From positions 1 to 31,765 of the forward strand of contig CAZTJA010000027.1 of assembly GCA_964613745.1 (NCBI GenBank): a DNA stretch of 31,765 bases. Direction: 5' to 3'. Of the stretch, positions 15,257 through 23,176 are shown piece after piece. The stretch comes from CAZTJA01 sp964613745. GTDB taxonomy: Bacteria; Desulfobacterota; Desulfomonilia; Desulfomonilales; Desulfomonilaceae. The number at the start of each line of letters is the position of its first letter. Position 1 is the stretch's first letter. The notes below the pieces were generated by a model. That model made no database searches, was not told where the DNA came from, and saw only the letters and a program-made list of their open reading frames with translations. The translations under genes and the position numbers were made by a program.

Positions 15257-16207
15257 TCAACAGCACTTGTACACCTTGAACAATCGCTTATCCATCAAGA
15301 AATGGAACTTGAGCCAACTCGATCCGTCAGGTCTGATGCGAACTCCGTGAACGGTCTTCGCCATCTGAATAGTGCTCTGGAGATGGGTTACCATGATCAA
15401 CTGTTGCCGTGCGGACATCTTCTTGAGCAAATCCTGCATACTGTGATTCTTCGTCCAATCCAGCGAAGGTTCGACTTCATCCAGCATGTACATGGGACTG
15501 GGATTCTGGTCAAACAGGGCAAGCTTTAAAGCGAGCAACGTAACGGCTCTCTCACCCCCCGATAACTGAAGATCTCTCTTAAGTCCCTTATCGGGGAAGA
15601 ACACCTCGATAAAAGGACCTTTTCCAAGCTGACCATTTATAACAAGTGAAGCTCTGCTGTCCGGAATTAACTCGCTCAAAAAGTGGGAAAACGATGAATT
15701 TAAAGTGTCAATTTGCTGATGATTGACCCCGAATTTCTCGATAAACGAGAGCCTTTCTAGGGGTCCAAGACTGAGGAAATCCGTAAGCTGATCCTGCCTG
15801 ACTATGTTGAGTCGGGCTTTACCCAATCCTTGTGAAAACAGACCGGTCCTGAAATCTTCCAGCAATTCATAAGAGGTATCGTCAATGAAAAAAAGCTCTT
15901 CTCCCGTAAAAAGTCGTTCTCTTCTCACAGAGAGTTCCTCTGCGTCATTTTTCATGAATTTGAGTTCGACGGAAGCTCTCGAGGCGGCAGGCGCTAATTT
16001 TGAACCGCTGAACATGAGGTCGGCATCTGAAAATGCTCTTAGCGAATGGGCATTGTTTTCTCCAAGCGCCCAAACGATCGCATCCAAGGCATTGCTTTTT
16101 CCTACACCGTTACTGCCTATGATGACGGCAATTTCAGGGCTGAAATCTACTTCGACTCTTTCACTATATGACTTGAATCCTTCGACAATAAGCTTATGAA
16201 GATACAT
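15257..16207 (-). CDS. Arm-less SMC-like ABC ATPase
   Basis: A 316-residue ATPase that looks like an SMC head. The N-terminal part has LHKLIVEGFKSY and Walker A GSNGVGKSN (residues 31-39), then an SMC-like segment VRQDQLTDFLSLGPLERLSFIEKFG (listed only in part: residues 136-160). After a short link of about 40 residues come the signature LSGGE (215-219), Walker B MYMLDEVE and the VTHLQ H-loop. Canonical SMC proteins exceed 1,100 residues with long coiled-coil arms and a hinge between these halves; here they are absent. It sits 36 bp after a COG0523 GTPase in the operon. Function unknown; DNA or metalloprotein-linked roles are both guesses. Confidence 0.8.
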   Translation of the reverse strand: MYLHKLIVEGFKSYSERVEVDFSPEIAVIIGSNGVGKSNALDAIVWALGENNAHSLRAFSDADLMFSGSKLAPAASRASVELKFMKNDAEELSVRRERLFTGEELFFIDDTSYELLEDFRTGLFSQGLGKARLNIVRQDQLTDFLSLGPLERLSFIEKFGVNHQQIDTLNSSFSHFLSELIPDSRASLVINGQLGKGPFIEVFFPDKGLKRDLQLSGGERAVTLLALKLALFDQNPSPMYMLDEVEPSLDWTKNHSMQDLLKKMSARQQLIMVTHLQSTIQMAKTVHGVRIRPDGSSWLKFHFLMDKRLFKVYKCC

Positions 16208-16243
16208 GAAATGGACTCCGATTCGTCCATGATAAACGGCGTT

Positions 16244-17239
16244 TTAGGTTAATTGAATTCCCGCATCCTGGAACAAGGATCGAATATCGTCTTGCTCAAA
16301 GCGGCTCCTAATGAAAACGATGCGATTGACACCCTCTCTACCGGGATTTCTACCAGTATACGGGACAACCGTGTGGGTTTTTCCGACATGGTTGTAAAGA
16401 TAAATCTGTCCATTATCGAAGACAAAACCTTTGCCTCTGACCACATCTTTCGGGATATTGGCGGCAACTGCCTTGAAGTCATCCAGACTACCACCGTTCC
16501 ACATGCAAACCATTGACATGAGTTGGTCCGGCGGTGAAAGCTGAGATGCCTGATCCGAAAGAATATCGTCTATCATGTCATCCAATTGAGTTTCATTGAG
16601 CAACGGAACGGTCTCTGATTCTTGAGTGGCGACAGGACTGAAGGGTCTTCCCAGCAATTCCGTCAAGTCTACATCGGCGTAAGTGGTTTCGACAAATGCA
16701 GCACCGGGATTATGCTGATTAATAATTTCTTTGATTTTGCCCAGAATCTCTTCTCCGACCAGATCTATCTTGTTAATAATGAATCGATTCGAGGACTCGA
16801 TCTGCTTTTCAACCGCGGTAAAGACCTCATATTGATCGAGAAAATTTTCCGCATCAACGAGGCAGAATTTTTCTTCCATGTGATACGTACCCTTAAACAT
16901 TGGGTGCACGAGATCTTTGTTCAAATCGGATGGATTCGCAACTCCGGTTGCTTCTATGAGCAACACATCGGGTTTTACCGTAAAGGCTATTCGATAAAGT
17001 GCCTTGATGAAATCGCCCTTCACGCATGCACAGAATATCGATCCCTTATTAACCTCGACCATTTCCAGTTCGGGATCATCGACAAGGGTTCCGTCTATTC
17101 CTTCCTCGCCGAATTCATTCATGAGAATCATGAGCCGCCAGTCTTGGGGCGTTTGTTTGAGCATTCGGTTCAAGAAAGTAGTTTTACCGGCACCGAGGAA
17201 TCCGGAAATGAGGAAAACCTGAATGTTATGATCGGCCAT
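16244..17239 (-). CDS. COG0523 GTPase, long form with divergent metal motif
   Basis: A 331-residue CobW-type GTPase with Walker A GFLGAGKTT (residues 13-21), LMNEFGEEGIDG, LLIEATGVANP and INKID, plus a C-terminal CobW_C-like domain (residues about 230-331) that the two short paralogues lack. The canonical GCxCC motif is altered: residues 66-72 read GSIFCAC, so the first Cys is Ser and the remaining Cys pair is CxC (Cys70, Cys72). It overlaps by one base the stop of the thioredoxin-like gene upstream. Probably a metallochaperone; the changed ligand set suggests a different metal or affinity. Confidence 0.87.
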   Translation of the reverse strand: MADHNIQVFLISGFLGAGKTTFLNRMLKQTPQDWRLMILMNEFGEEGIDGTLVDDPELEMVEVNKGSIFCACVKGDFIKALYRIAFTVKPDVLLIEATGVANPSDLNKDLVHPMFKGTYHMEEKFCLVDAENFLDQYEVFTAVEKQIESSNRFIINKIDLVGEEILGKIKEIINQHNPGAAFVETTYADVDLTELLGRPFSPVATQESETVPLLNETQLDDMIDDILSDQASQLSPPDQLMSMVCMWNGGSLDDFKAVAANIPKDVVRGKGFVFDNGQIYLYNHVGKTHTVVPYTGRNPGREGVNRIVFIRSRFEQDDIRSLFQDAGIQLT

Positions 17240-17490
17240 TATGTAATCTCCCCACTTCGCTTTTTGATTTCTGATTCAATTTCCGTTGGTTCCAGTAGCT
17301 TTCCCATACTTACCACTTCATCGTTGATGACGAGAGCAGGCGTCATATATACCTTCATCTTGAAAAAGATTTCGGGATCCGTGATCTTATCCACCGTTGC
17401 ATCATTGAACGCTTGAACGGCTACCAAAGCGTTTTCGTACATGGTCTGACACCGCTGACACCCTGAACCCAGAATCTGAATTTTAAGCAC
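17239..17490 (-). CDS. Thioredoxin-like small protein with CxxC
   Basis: An 83-residue thioredoxin-fold protein of the small TM0996/MTH895-like group, with the redox motif GCQRC near the N terminus and the cis-proline segment MTPALVINDEVVS. The GTG start at 17490 is chosen because AGGAGGA sits 6 nt upstream; a longer frame from 17514 overlaps the DUF2284 stop. Such proteins reduce disulfides or pass electrons or metals in the cytoplasm. It lies between a DUF2284 protein and a COG0523 GTPase in the operon, which suggests keeping a metal-site Cys reduced. Confidence 0.85.
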   Translation of the reverse strand: MLKIQILGSGCQRCQTMYENALVAVQAFNDATVDKITDPEIFFKMKVYMTPALVINDEVVSMGKLLEPTEIESEIKKRSGEIT

Positions 17491-17510
17491 GGGAGATCCT
17501 CCTGAACTAA

Positions 17511-18137
17511 TCAAAGGACCAGAATCATGGAATAATTTTTGTACGTCTCTTTAAGGTTGCGTGCCAGATGAGCAGAGAATCCGAGCCTTTTTATTGTGGC
17601 GAAAACATCGATACCGCAAGCCTCAATTGAAGGTCTCTTGTCATTCGGGAATCGGCATTGTTCAGGATAAGCACATTGCTTGCAAAGGGCGCAAGTTTCG
17701 GCGGGAAGTCCAAAAGCTTTATAATACCCCATGAGGAAAAGCTTGCGTTCCAGCGAGATGGTTTGCTTCCATTCCTTGATTTGCTGGCGTCGCTTAAGCG
17801 GAGAATTGCGATAGAAGTGCTCGTTGTTGCGTTCACCTACAAGAAGGAGGGCCACCTCGTATTCACCCAGAAGCTCCTTGAAGGTCTGCAAAGTAGGAGA
17901 GGCCGGGGGACAACACCAGTTGGTATTGTAATTCGCGCATCCGTAACGACACTTCAATCCGACCCATCTGGCCGTCACAACGTCCGAAGCTCTCAAGAGA
18001 TACGCTTCCGTGAAACCCTGCTTCATAGCCTTGCGTTTGATGTCTTCACATTCCGCAGTAGACAAGACGCTTGAGATGTGAATCTCCTGTCGTGGAGGTA
18101 GCTGGGTCACTTTACTCTTATCTTCTCTTACCGCCAT
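17511..18137 (-). CDS. DUF2284 Cys-rich metal-binding protein, second copy
   Basis: A 208-residue DUF2284 protein with Cys blocks LKCRYGCANYNTNWCCPP (middle) and CALCKQCAYPEQCRFP (C-terminal), matching its paralogue at 5733-6239 but with a longer N terminus. The ATG at 18137 has GAGGTG a few bases upstream; a GTG at 18149 overlapping the previous stop is also possible. Both DUF2284 genes in this window lie within a few genes of a COG0523 GTPase, implying a shared metal-handling role. The bound metal or cluster is not known. Confidence 0.85.
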   Translation of the reverse strand: MAVREDKSKVTQLPPRQEIHISSVLSTAECEDIKRKAMKQGFTEAYLLRASDVVTARWVGLKCRYGCANYNTNWCCPPASPTLQTFKELLGEYEVALLLVGERNNEHFYRNSPLKRRQQIKEWKQTISLERKLFLMGYYKAFGLPAETCALCKQCAYPEQCRFPNDKRPSIEACGIDVFATIKRLGFSAHLARNLKETYKNYSMILVL

Positions 18138-18145
18138 CGGACACC

Positions 18146-18478
18146 TCACTTCTCTTCGGTCTCAAAATCTATGTTGACAGGGCTTGGAATATTCAATCCT
18201 AATTCTACTTCGGCAGCTTTTATGATGCCAACGAGCACGGGACATGCCGAATGGCTCAGCGTGGATGCCCCTGCTTCAAAGATTTTGTTCCGTTGAATAC
18301 CTTTGCCGATTATATCGACCAGCGTCAGTGGATTGAGATCAGGAAATTTGGCCGCCAAAGCTTCTACGGCTTTGCATTCCGAAACGAGCTTAATATCTAC
18401 GGTTCTACGGTCTTTCTTTTCCGCTATAATCTTTGTGCAGAATCCACATGCGCCTGCCTGAACGTTTGCCACCGTCAT
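18146..18478 (-). CDS. Small Cys-containing protein, function unknown
   Basis: A 110-residue soluble protein with an N-terminal VQAGACGFCTKI motif (Cys11, Cys14) followed by SECKAVEALAAKFPDL and a later HSACPV. It resembles small hypothetical proteins (possibly the group named DUF6951) found with methyltransferase genes, but I am not certain of the family. The four Cys could bind a metal or cluster. It overlaps the end of the selenoprotein gene upstream and its stop overlaps a possible GTG start of the DUF2284 gene, so translation is coupled. Confidence 0.75.
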   Translation of the reverse strand: MTVANVQAGACGFCTKIIAEKKDRRTVDIKLVSECKAVEALAAKFPDLNPLTLVDIIGKGIQRNKIFEAGASTLSHSACPVLVGIIKAAEVELGLNIPSPVNIDFETEEK

Positions 18479-18762
18479 CAGGATTCCTTCCGGACATCGA
18501 GAATAGCCTGTATTAAATCTTCGAGCGGAGGTATCTCAGCTTCAAAGGCCATTTTCTCGTTTATTGTAATTGAAGGCAGACTCTTTACTTTCAACTGCAT
18601 GCCCCGGAGCACCCCTTCCCTATCGCGGAAGCTCCACTCACGGCATTCGATATGATCCAGAATTTCTTGCGGTAAAGCCTTTACCACTGCGACCATATAG
18701 ACGCATGCGTGTCACTGGGCAAAATCGGTAACAAATACCTCAACGAGGGGTTTGGGCTGCAT
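18478..18762 (-). CDS. Thioredoxin-like selenoprotein with UxxC motif (UGA at 18714-18712 read as Sec)
   Basis: Starting at the ATG at 18762 and reading the TGA at codon 17 as selenocysteine gives a 94-residue thioredoxin-like protein with the redox motif U17-H-A-C20. The paralogue at 25291-25680 has VQ-CAAC-GYM where this has AQ-UHAC-VYM, and the rest aligns (LPxEI, KEW/REW, LPTIxI/LPSITI, LFES/AFEA). A sigma-70 promoter and an AAGG site precede the ATG at the proper distances, whereas the in-frame ATG at 18696 would drop the active site. A SECIS-like hairpin lies at 18671-18689. First gene of the seven-gene operon. A truncated pseudogene is the alternative, but the intact upstream signals and paralogy make Sec more likely. 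Confidence 0.83.
18671..18689 (-). promoter_or_regulatory. Bacterial SECIS-like stem-loop, UxxC selenoprotein
   Basis: On the minus strand arms GTGGTAAA and TTTACCGC pair over 8 bp (one G-T) around a GGC apical loop whose first base is 33 nt after the TGA. G at the first loop position and the distance fit the bacterial SECIS pattern, near its far limit. A weaker hairpin (TGCG/CGCA) lies closer to the TGA. Confidence 0.6.
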
Positions 18763-18780
18763 TCTCTACCTTTCTAGTAG

Positions 18781-18808
18781 ATTATAGCGCTTATCTTTTT
18801 GTTATCAA
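18781..18808 (-). promoter_or_regulatory. Sigma-70 promoter for the seven-gene operon
   Basis: TTGATA (18808-18803) and a perfect TATAAT (18786-18781) are 16 bp apart, placing the transcript start only about a dozen bases before the selenoprotein ATG at 18762. It lies just downstream of the terminator of the RACo gene. Confidence 0.75.
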
Positions 18809-18838
18809 GCTGTTATAGAGAAATCAGTGCCACAAACA

Positions 18839-18870
18839 AGAATTCCCCTCCCATATGGGAGAGGAATTCT
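18839..18870 (-). terminator. Terminator of the methyl-transfer cluster
   Basis: Long inverted repeat: outer arms AGAATTCC/GGAATTCT and inner CTCCCAT/ATGGGAG, 14 bp after the RACo stop codon. On the minus strand it is followed by the T-rich TTGTTTGTGG, as for a rho-independent terminator. Confidence 0.8.
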
Positions 18871-18883
18871 TTGGAGGAACCGC

Positions 18884-20968
18884 CTACTTCTGATGAAGTA
18901 CTTCGGGTCTTACCACACCTTCAAGGTGCGGGAACTGGTCTTTCATGTGAGGAATCTGCATGGATTCCATGAACTGCTGCTGGAAATCGGACTCAACGGT
19001 CAACTCGATGTACTCGACGTTTCGAGAAACCCAGTTGGCCTCTTCACGTTTTTCCCTGTTAAGGAGAGCGGCACGAGCACCGTCACCTGCAGCATTACCC
19101 ACTGAGAGAACTTTGTCGAGATCGCAGTCCGGGAACAATCCCATAATCAGAGCCTTTGTCTTATCAACATGGGTACCGAAGGCTCCGGCAATCTTGATGA
19201 CATCGACTTTTTCAAGACCCATGCGGCGCATCATCAATTTACAGCCGGTATACAGAGCGCCTTTTCCAAGCTGTATCTGACGAATGTCCTTCTGGCTGAT
19301 CACGACGTCCTTGCCGATCGAGGTCTCATTTGCCCATGCGATAACGAATTCAGGCTGCTTCGTATCGGGGTTCACTCGGTAACGATTCGATTTTTGGTTT
19401 TTGCTGAAACGACCGCTCTTCATGATAACGCCTGAAGAGTAGAGTTCTGCCAAAACATCCAAAATACCGGATCCACAGATGCCCTTGGTCTTCATCTTTT
19501 CGGGTTCGGAAAAACTTCTCCAGGCATCTCTGCCGATGACCTTGTAATCAACTTCATGAGTTTCCGGATCGATTTTTATACGCTCGATGGCGCCGGGAGC
19601 TGCACGCATACCATAGGAAAGCTGAGCGCCTTCCAAAGCGGGACCGGTTGCGCAGGAACAGGAAATGAGCTTCCTATTATTCCCAAGCACCAACTCACCG
19701 TTTGTGCCGATATCTATCAACAGCTGGATTTCGTCGCTCTTATATGGCTCCTCAGCGATGAGAACTCCGACGTTGTCCGCGCCGACAAAACCGGCTTCAT
19801 TCGGCAGAATGTGAACAAAAGCGGAATCGTTGATCTTGATGCCGAGCTGGCGAGCACGAATATCGAGGCTCCTATGGATAACCGGCGGGAACGGAGCGAG
19901 ACCGACAAACTCAGGATCCAATTTCAGCAAGATGTGATGCATCGCCGTGTTGCAGACGATCGTCATATCTACGACATCATTCGGATTAATCCGGAGATAC
20001 TTTTTCTCTTTGTCCTTGTCTTCCGGTTTTTCATCTTCTAAGGCGTCTTCGGCTTCAGCCATGTCTATGACTTCTTCCTTGGGTGCCTTTTTGCGTTTCT
20101 TCGGCGGATGGGTGCTCTCACATGCCTGACGTACGAGGGTGTTGAGTCCTTCGATCAGGTCATTACTCATCGTGTTCAGACCGTCAGGATTGCTCATGTG
20201 ATATGTAATACGGGCCATGACATCTTCGCCGTACTTACACTGGGGATTCATCATGGATACGGTGGTGATGACTTCCATGGTGCGAAGATTGGTGAAATAG
20301 GCCGCAACCGTCGTGGTCCCGACGTCGATTGCCAGACCGTAATAGTCTTCAACTTTGCCGGGCAGCACTCGGATGATTTCTTTATCCATCCAGACTGCAA
20401 CCGTCACTTCCCAATTACCTTCTCTTTGTCTACTGGGGAGTTTCCTTAGGGCATGCCAGTCTATGGTAAGGTCTTTAAGACCGAAATTTCTCTGGAGTTC
20501 CGCACAGATTCTTTCGAAGTCGCCGGTCGGCTCTTCAAAGGTAGGAGGCACGACCTTCACGTGATACATCTTTACTGCGGGGTTCCAATCAATCTTAATG
20601 TCACGAGCCGCTTTGCTGACGACCTGTTTTCCTGCACGAGCTTCTTCAGGTACGAAAACCAGCAGGTCGCCTTTAACCTTGGCTACGCACCCTAAACGGA
20701 AGCCCTGCTCTTTTTGTTCTTGTGAGAAGAATTTGTCTTCTTCTTCCTGCCACTCGGAAACATTATCTCTGGATGAAGTGATGCCGAATTTCTCAAAAAA
20801 GCCTTCTTCAATTCGGACCTTACATTTACCGCAGACTTTCTTTTCGCCGCAGAGCGCTTCTATATCCACGCCCAACTGTCTTGAGGCTTCGATAAGGTTA
20901 GTACCTTCTTCGATTTGGCCTCGACGTGCAGAGGGCTGAAAAATCACCATGTACTTCTTTTTTTCCAT
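18884..20968 (-). CDS. Reductive activator of corrinoid proteins (RACo-like ferredoxin-ASKHA protein)
   Basis: A 694-residue protein that reduces inactive Co(II) corrinoid back to Co(I) using ATP. The N-terminal domain is a plant-type 2Fe-2S ferredoxin with Cys40, Cys46, Cys49 and Cys94. The rest is a DUF4445/ASKHA ATPase with the phosphate-binding motif DVGTTTVAA (about 215-223), a second IDIGTNGEL and the C-terminal AGAFGTHVD. This layout is that of RACo rather than RamA, which carries C-terminal 4Fe-4S clusters. A charged Lys/Glu/Asp insertion lies at about residues 285-325. It is the last gene of the methyl-transfer cluster, downstream of thioredoxin reductase, and ends at a strong terminator. 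Confidence 0.92.
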   Translation of the reverse strand: MEKKKYMVIFQPSARRGQIEEGTNLIEASRQLGVDIEALCGEKKVCGKCKVRIEEGFFEKFGITSSRDNVSEWQEEEDKFFSQEQKEQGFRLGCVAKVKGDLLVFVPEEARAGKQVVSKAARDIKIDWNPAVKMYHVKVVPPTFEEPTGDFERICAELQRNFGLKDLTIDWHALRKLPSRQREGNWEVTVAVWMDKEIIRVLPGKVEDYYGLAIDVGTTTVAAYFTNLRTMEVITTVSMMNPQCKYGEDVMARITYHMSNPDGLNTMSNDLIEGLNTLVRQACESTHPPKKRKKAPKEEVIDMAEAEDALEDEKPEDKDKEKKYLRINPNDVVDMTIVCNTAMHHILLKLDPEFVGLAPFPPVIHRSLDIRARQLGIKINDSAFVHILPNEAGFVGADNVGVLIAEEPYKSDEIQLLIDIGTNGELVLGNNRKLISCSCATGPALEGAQLSYGMRAAPGAIERIKIDPETHEVDYKVIGRDAWRSFSEPEKMKTKGICGSGILDVLAELYSSGVIMKSGRFSKNQKSNRYRVNPDTKQPEFVIAWANETSIGKDVVISQKDIRQIQLGKGALYTGCKLMMRRMGLEKVDVIKIAGAFGTHVDKTKALIMGLFPDCDLDKVLSVGNAAGDGARAALLNREKREEANWVSRNVEYIELTVESDFQQQFMESMQIPHMKDQFPHLEGVVRPEVLHQK

Positions 20969-21030
20969 TCAATTCTCCCTGATCAGACCGCTTAATTCCA
21001 TGGTTTGATCAACAATTGTCTACCCGAACA

Positions 21031-21969
21031 TTATGTGCGGGCCGTACGAAGGTATTCACCGCAGCTCTGGGCGGCCAAAGCTCCGTCCGCAGCAGCGGTC
21101 AATATCTGTCGCATCGGAGTCGACCTTACATCCCCGGCTGCAAAAACTCCGGGAATTGAGGTCCGCAACACGTCATCGACTTGAATAAAGCCGGCATCAT
21201 CCAACTGCACCGCTCCGTTAAGGAATTCTACATTGGGCTTTTGCCCAATGCCCACGAACAGTGCTTCGACACCGAATTCATCCACTTGACCTGATTTCGT
21301 ATTTTCCAGAACCAAGTGCGTTATGTGATTTTTGCCGCAGATTTCTTTCACGGCACTACTCAGCATGATTCGCGCTTTGGGATTTTCCTGAAAACGATTT
21401 ACGAGTCCAACTTTTGCGCGAATACGATCACCCCGCGAAATCACGGTGACCTCTTCAGCATGTGGGAGCAAAGCTAAAGCGGTATGGAAAGCGGTATCCC
21501 CGCCGCCGATTACAACCGCCCTTCTACGATCCATCGTTCGCAAAAGGGGCGCGTCGCATGTGGCGCAGTGGTAAACGCCTTTACCCAACAGCTCAGATTC
21601 GCCGGTCACTCCCAGTTCCCTAGGTCTAGCTCCCGTGGCTACAATAACGCTGAAGGCTTCATATTCGCCGGAATCTAAAACAACCTTTTTGATTTTGCCC
21701 TGAAGGTCCGTAGAAGTAACATTCTGAAGAAGCGGCATGACTCCCGTTTCATCAACCACTTGCTGCAGCCACTTCATCATCAGCTCAGCTCCGGTGACTC
21801 CACCCGGAAAACCCGGATAGTTTTCGACGCGGTAATGTGTTGTAACCTGACCGCCCGGAGTGTTTCCACCGAGAATGAAAACATTCAACCCGGCCCTGTG
21901 AGCATAAAGTGCTGCGGTGAGACCTGCAGGACCTGCACCCAAAATAAGGATATCGTATGTGGCGTTCAT
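21031..21969 (-). CDS. Thioredoxin reductase family flavoprotein
   Basis: A 312-residue FAD/NAD(P)H-dependent reductase with the N-terminal FAD motif LGAGPAGLTAALYA, the redox-active disulfide CATC, the second nucleotide motif IGGGDTA and the C-terminal FAAGDVRSTP. It passes electrons to thioredoxin-like partners. Its ATG overlaps the stop of the thioredoxin-like gene (ATGA), so the two are translationally coupled and probably a reductase-substrate pair. It lies between that gene and the RACo-type activator, so it may keep the methyltransferase system reduced. The active-site Cys are ordinary Cys, not Sec. Confidence 0.9.
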   Translation of the reverse strand: MNATYDILILGAGPAGLTAALYAHRAGLNVFILGGNTPGGQVTTHYRVENYPGFPGGVTGAELMMKWLQQVVDETGVMPLLQNVTSTDLQGKIKKVVLDSGEYEAFSVIVATGARPRELGVTGESELLGKGVYHCATCDAPLLRTMDRRRAVVIGGGDTAFHTALALLPHAEEVTVISRGDRIRAKVGLVNRFQENPKARIMLSSAVKEICGKNHITHLVLENTKSGQVDEFGVEALFVGIGQKPNVEFLNGAVQLDDAGFIQVDDVLRTSIPGVFAAGDVRSTPMRQILTAAADGALAAQSCGEYLRTART

Positions 21970-22283
21970 GAGTTTCCCTCAGTCGGGATAAAGTCTTCTA
22001 TAGCCCGACGTAATTCCTCCGGACCCGGTATGTCCCTGAAGACAAGGCGTCCGTTGAATAAAATTGAAGGCACGGGCAACAGTCCGCCGTACATACGACA
22101 CAGCTCGATGTATCTCTTTGCGTCTGCGGCTCGTTTCGTTTCTACTACTCTCATGTTAAGAAGCTCCGGGATTTCTTCGGATACCACTTGGACAACTGAG
22201 ATACAGTATTCGCAAACGACGCAGTGGGGTCCTTCGGACAGAACTTCGACGAGTAGCTTATGATCAGCCCGTCCATTACTCAT
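21966..22283 (-). CDS. Thioredoxin/glutaredoxin-like protein with CxxCxxC
   Basis: A 105-residue thioredoxin-fold protein with the motif HCVVCEYC near residue 20 and the cis-proline segment LPVPSILFNGRLVF. The three Cys could form a disulfide plus a metal ligand. The ATG at 22283 is my choice but has a weak ribosome site; a longer frame from GTG at 22355 is possible. Coupled to the thioredoxin reductase gene. Likely reductant relay for the corrinoid or methyltransferase zinc-site thiols. Confidence 0.78.
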   Translation of the reverse strand: MSNGRADHKLLVEVLSEGPHCVVCEYCISVVQVVSEEIPELLNMRVVETKRAADAKRYIELCRMYGGLLPVPSILFNGRLVFRDIPGPEELRRAIEDFIPTEGNS

Positions 22284-22403
22284 ACCGATGGACCGTTTGT
22301 TTTTCCAAAACTTTTTGTTTCCTAACGCACAAGCGTTTGGTAAACTTACAAGCACATTTCTTGATCCGACCCCGTCAAGACCCGGATCAACAGCTTTGGT
22401 TTA

Positions 22404-22430
22404 CCCCCTGGACACTTTGTGCACAGGGGG
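22404..22430 (-). other. Strong GC-rich stem-loop between the corrinoid and thioredoxin-like genes
   Basis: Arms CCCCCTG (22404-22410) and CAGGGGG (22424-22430) with inner CAC/GTG around TTT. No T run follows on the minus strand, though the plus-strand side is T-rich. It lies 35 bp after the corrinoid-protein gene, so it may lower expression of the redox genes downstream or protect the upstream mRNA 3' end. Confidence 0.6.
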
Positions 22431-22464
22431 TTCGTTTCTTGTACAAAGCTTATCGCTGAGGTTC

Positions 22465-23145
22465 TTACTGATTCTGCATTTTACGCAGGTTGGAAATCAT
22501 TTTGATGGCTTCCTGGACTGCGTTTCCTGCGCTCTCAGCATAACCGTCGGCACCGAACAGAGAGGCCACGTCTCTGGTTACGGGTGCGCCGCCCAGCATA
22601 ATGGCTACGTTCGGGTTTTTCTCCTTTATCATCTGGATGACCTTCTTCATACCCATCATGGTGGTGGTCATCATGGCGGACAATGCGACGATATCGGAGT
22701 CGGTTCTGAGCTGTTCTTGGACGAAATTGTCTAGAGGAACGTCCCTGCCCAGATCGTGAACGGTAAATCCTGCTACGTCGAACATCATCTTGATGAGGTT
22801 CTTGCCGATATCATGGACGTCGCCCTGGACTGTTCCGATAACGACCTGACCTTTGGGCTTGCCGCCTTCACCGGTATCTTTTTTGAGATGGGGTTTCAGT
22901 ATATCGAGGCCGGCATAGAGGGCATCGGCGCACATAAGGATTTCAGGAACGAAATACTCTTGCCTGTCATAGAGATCACCGACGATCTCCATTCCCGCCG
23001 CCAGACCATTCATAATGGCATCATACGCATCCAAGCCTTCGTCTAACGCGGCTTGAGCGTTTTCTTTTACGAGATCTTCTTGATACTCTACGACGCCGTC
23101 GGAGAGGTTCTTCAGAATTTCTTGTTTTCTTTCTTCAGCAACCAT
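22465..23145 (-). CDS. Corrinoid (cobalamin-binding) methyltransferase protein, MtaC/MtbC type
   Basis: A 226-residue methyl carrier. The N-terminal four-helix cap (residues about 1-90, LVKENAQAALDEG, PEILMCADALYAGLDIL) is followed by the B12-binding Rossmann domain with DVHDIGKNL (residues 109-117, His111 as lower cobalt ligand), VALSAMMTTTM and LGGAPVT. It accepts the methyl group from a UroD-type methyltransferase on cobalt and gives it to the second enzyme. The ATG at 23145 has GGAGG 6 nt upstream; an in-frame start at 23190 would overlap the previous gene. It directly follows the UroD-family gene, as if a CmuA fusion had been split. Confidence 0.93.
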   Translation of the reverse strand: MVAEERKQEILKNLSDGVVEYQEDLVKENAQAALDEGLDAYDAIMNGLAAGMEIVGDLYDRQEYFVPEILMCADALYAGLDILKPHLKKDTGEGGKPKGQVVIGTVQGDVHDIGKNLIKMMFDVAGFTVHDLGRDVPLDNFVQEQLRTDSDIVALSAMMTTTMMGMKKVIQMIKEKNPNVAIMLGGAPVTRDVASLFGADGYAESAGNAVQEAIKMISNLRKMQNQ

Positions 23146-23176
23146 GGAAGTCCTCCGTCCTTGATAGGAACTTGTG

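Noticed and set aside
15245..15262. Sec read-through at the TGA ending the SMC-like ATPase (after two Cys codons)
   Set aside because: The extension soon meets another stop, overlaps the zinc-ribbon start and shows no family match or SECIS-like hairpin.
22404..22430. Operon-ending rho-independent terminator
   Set aside because: The hairpin is strong but lacks a T run on the minus strand, so genes downstream may still be co-transcribed; listed as an unclassified stem-loop.
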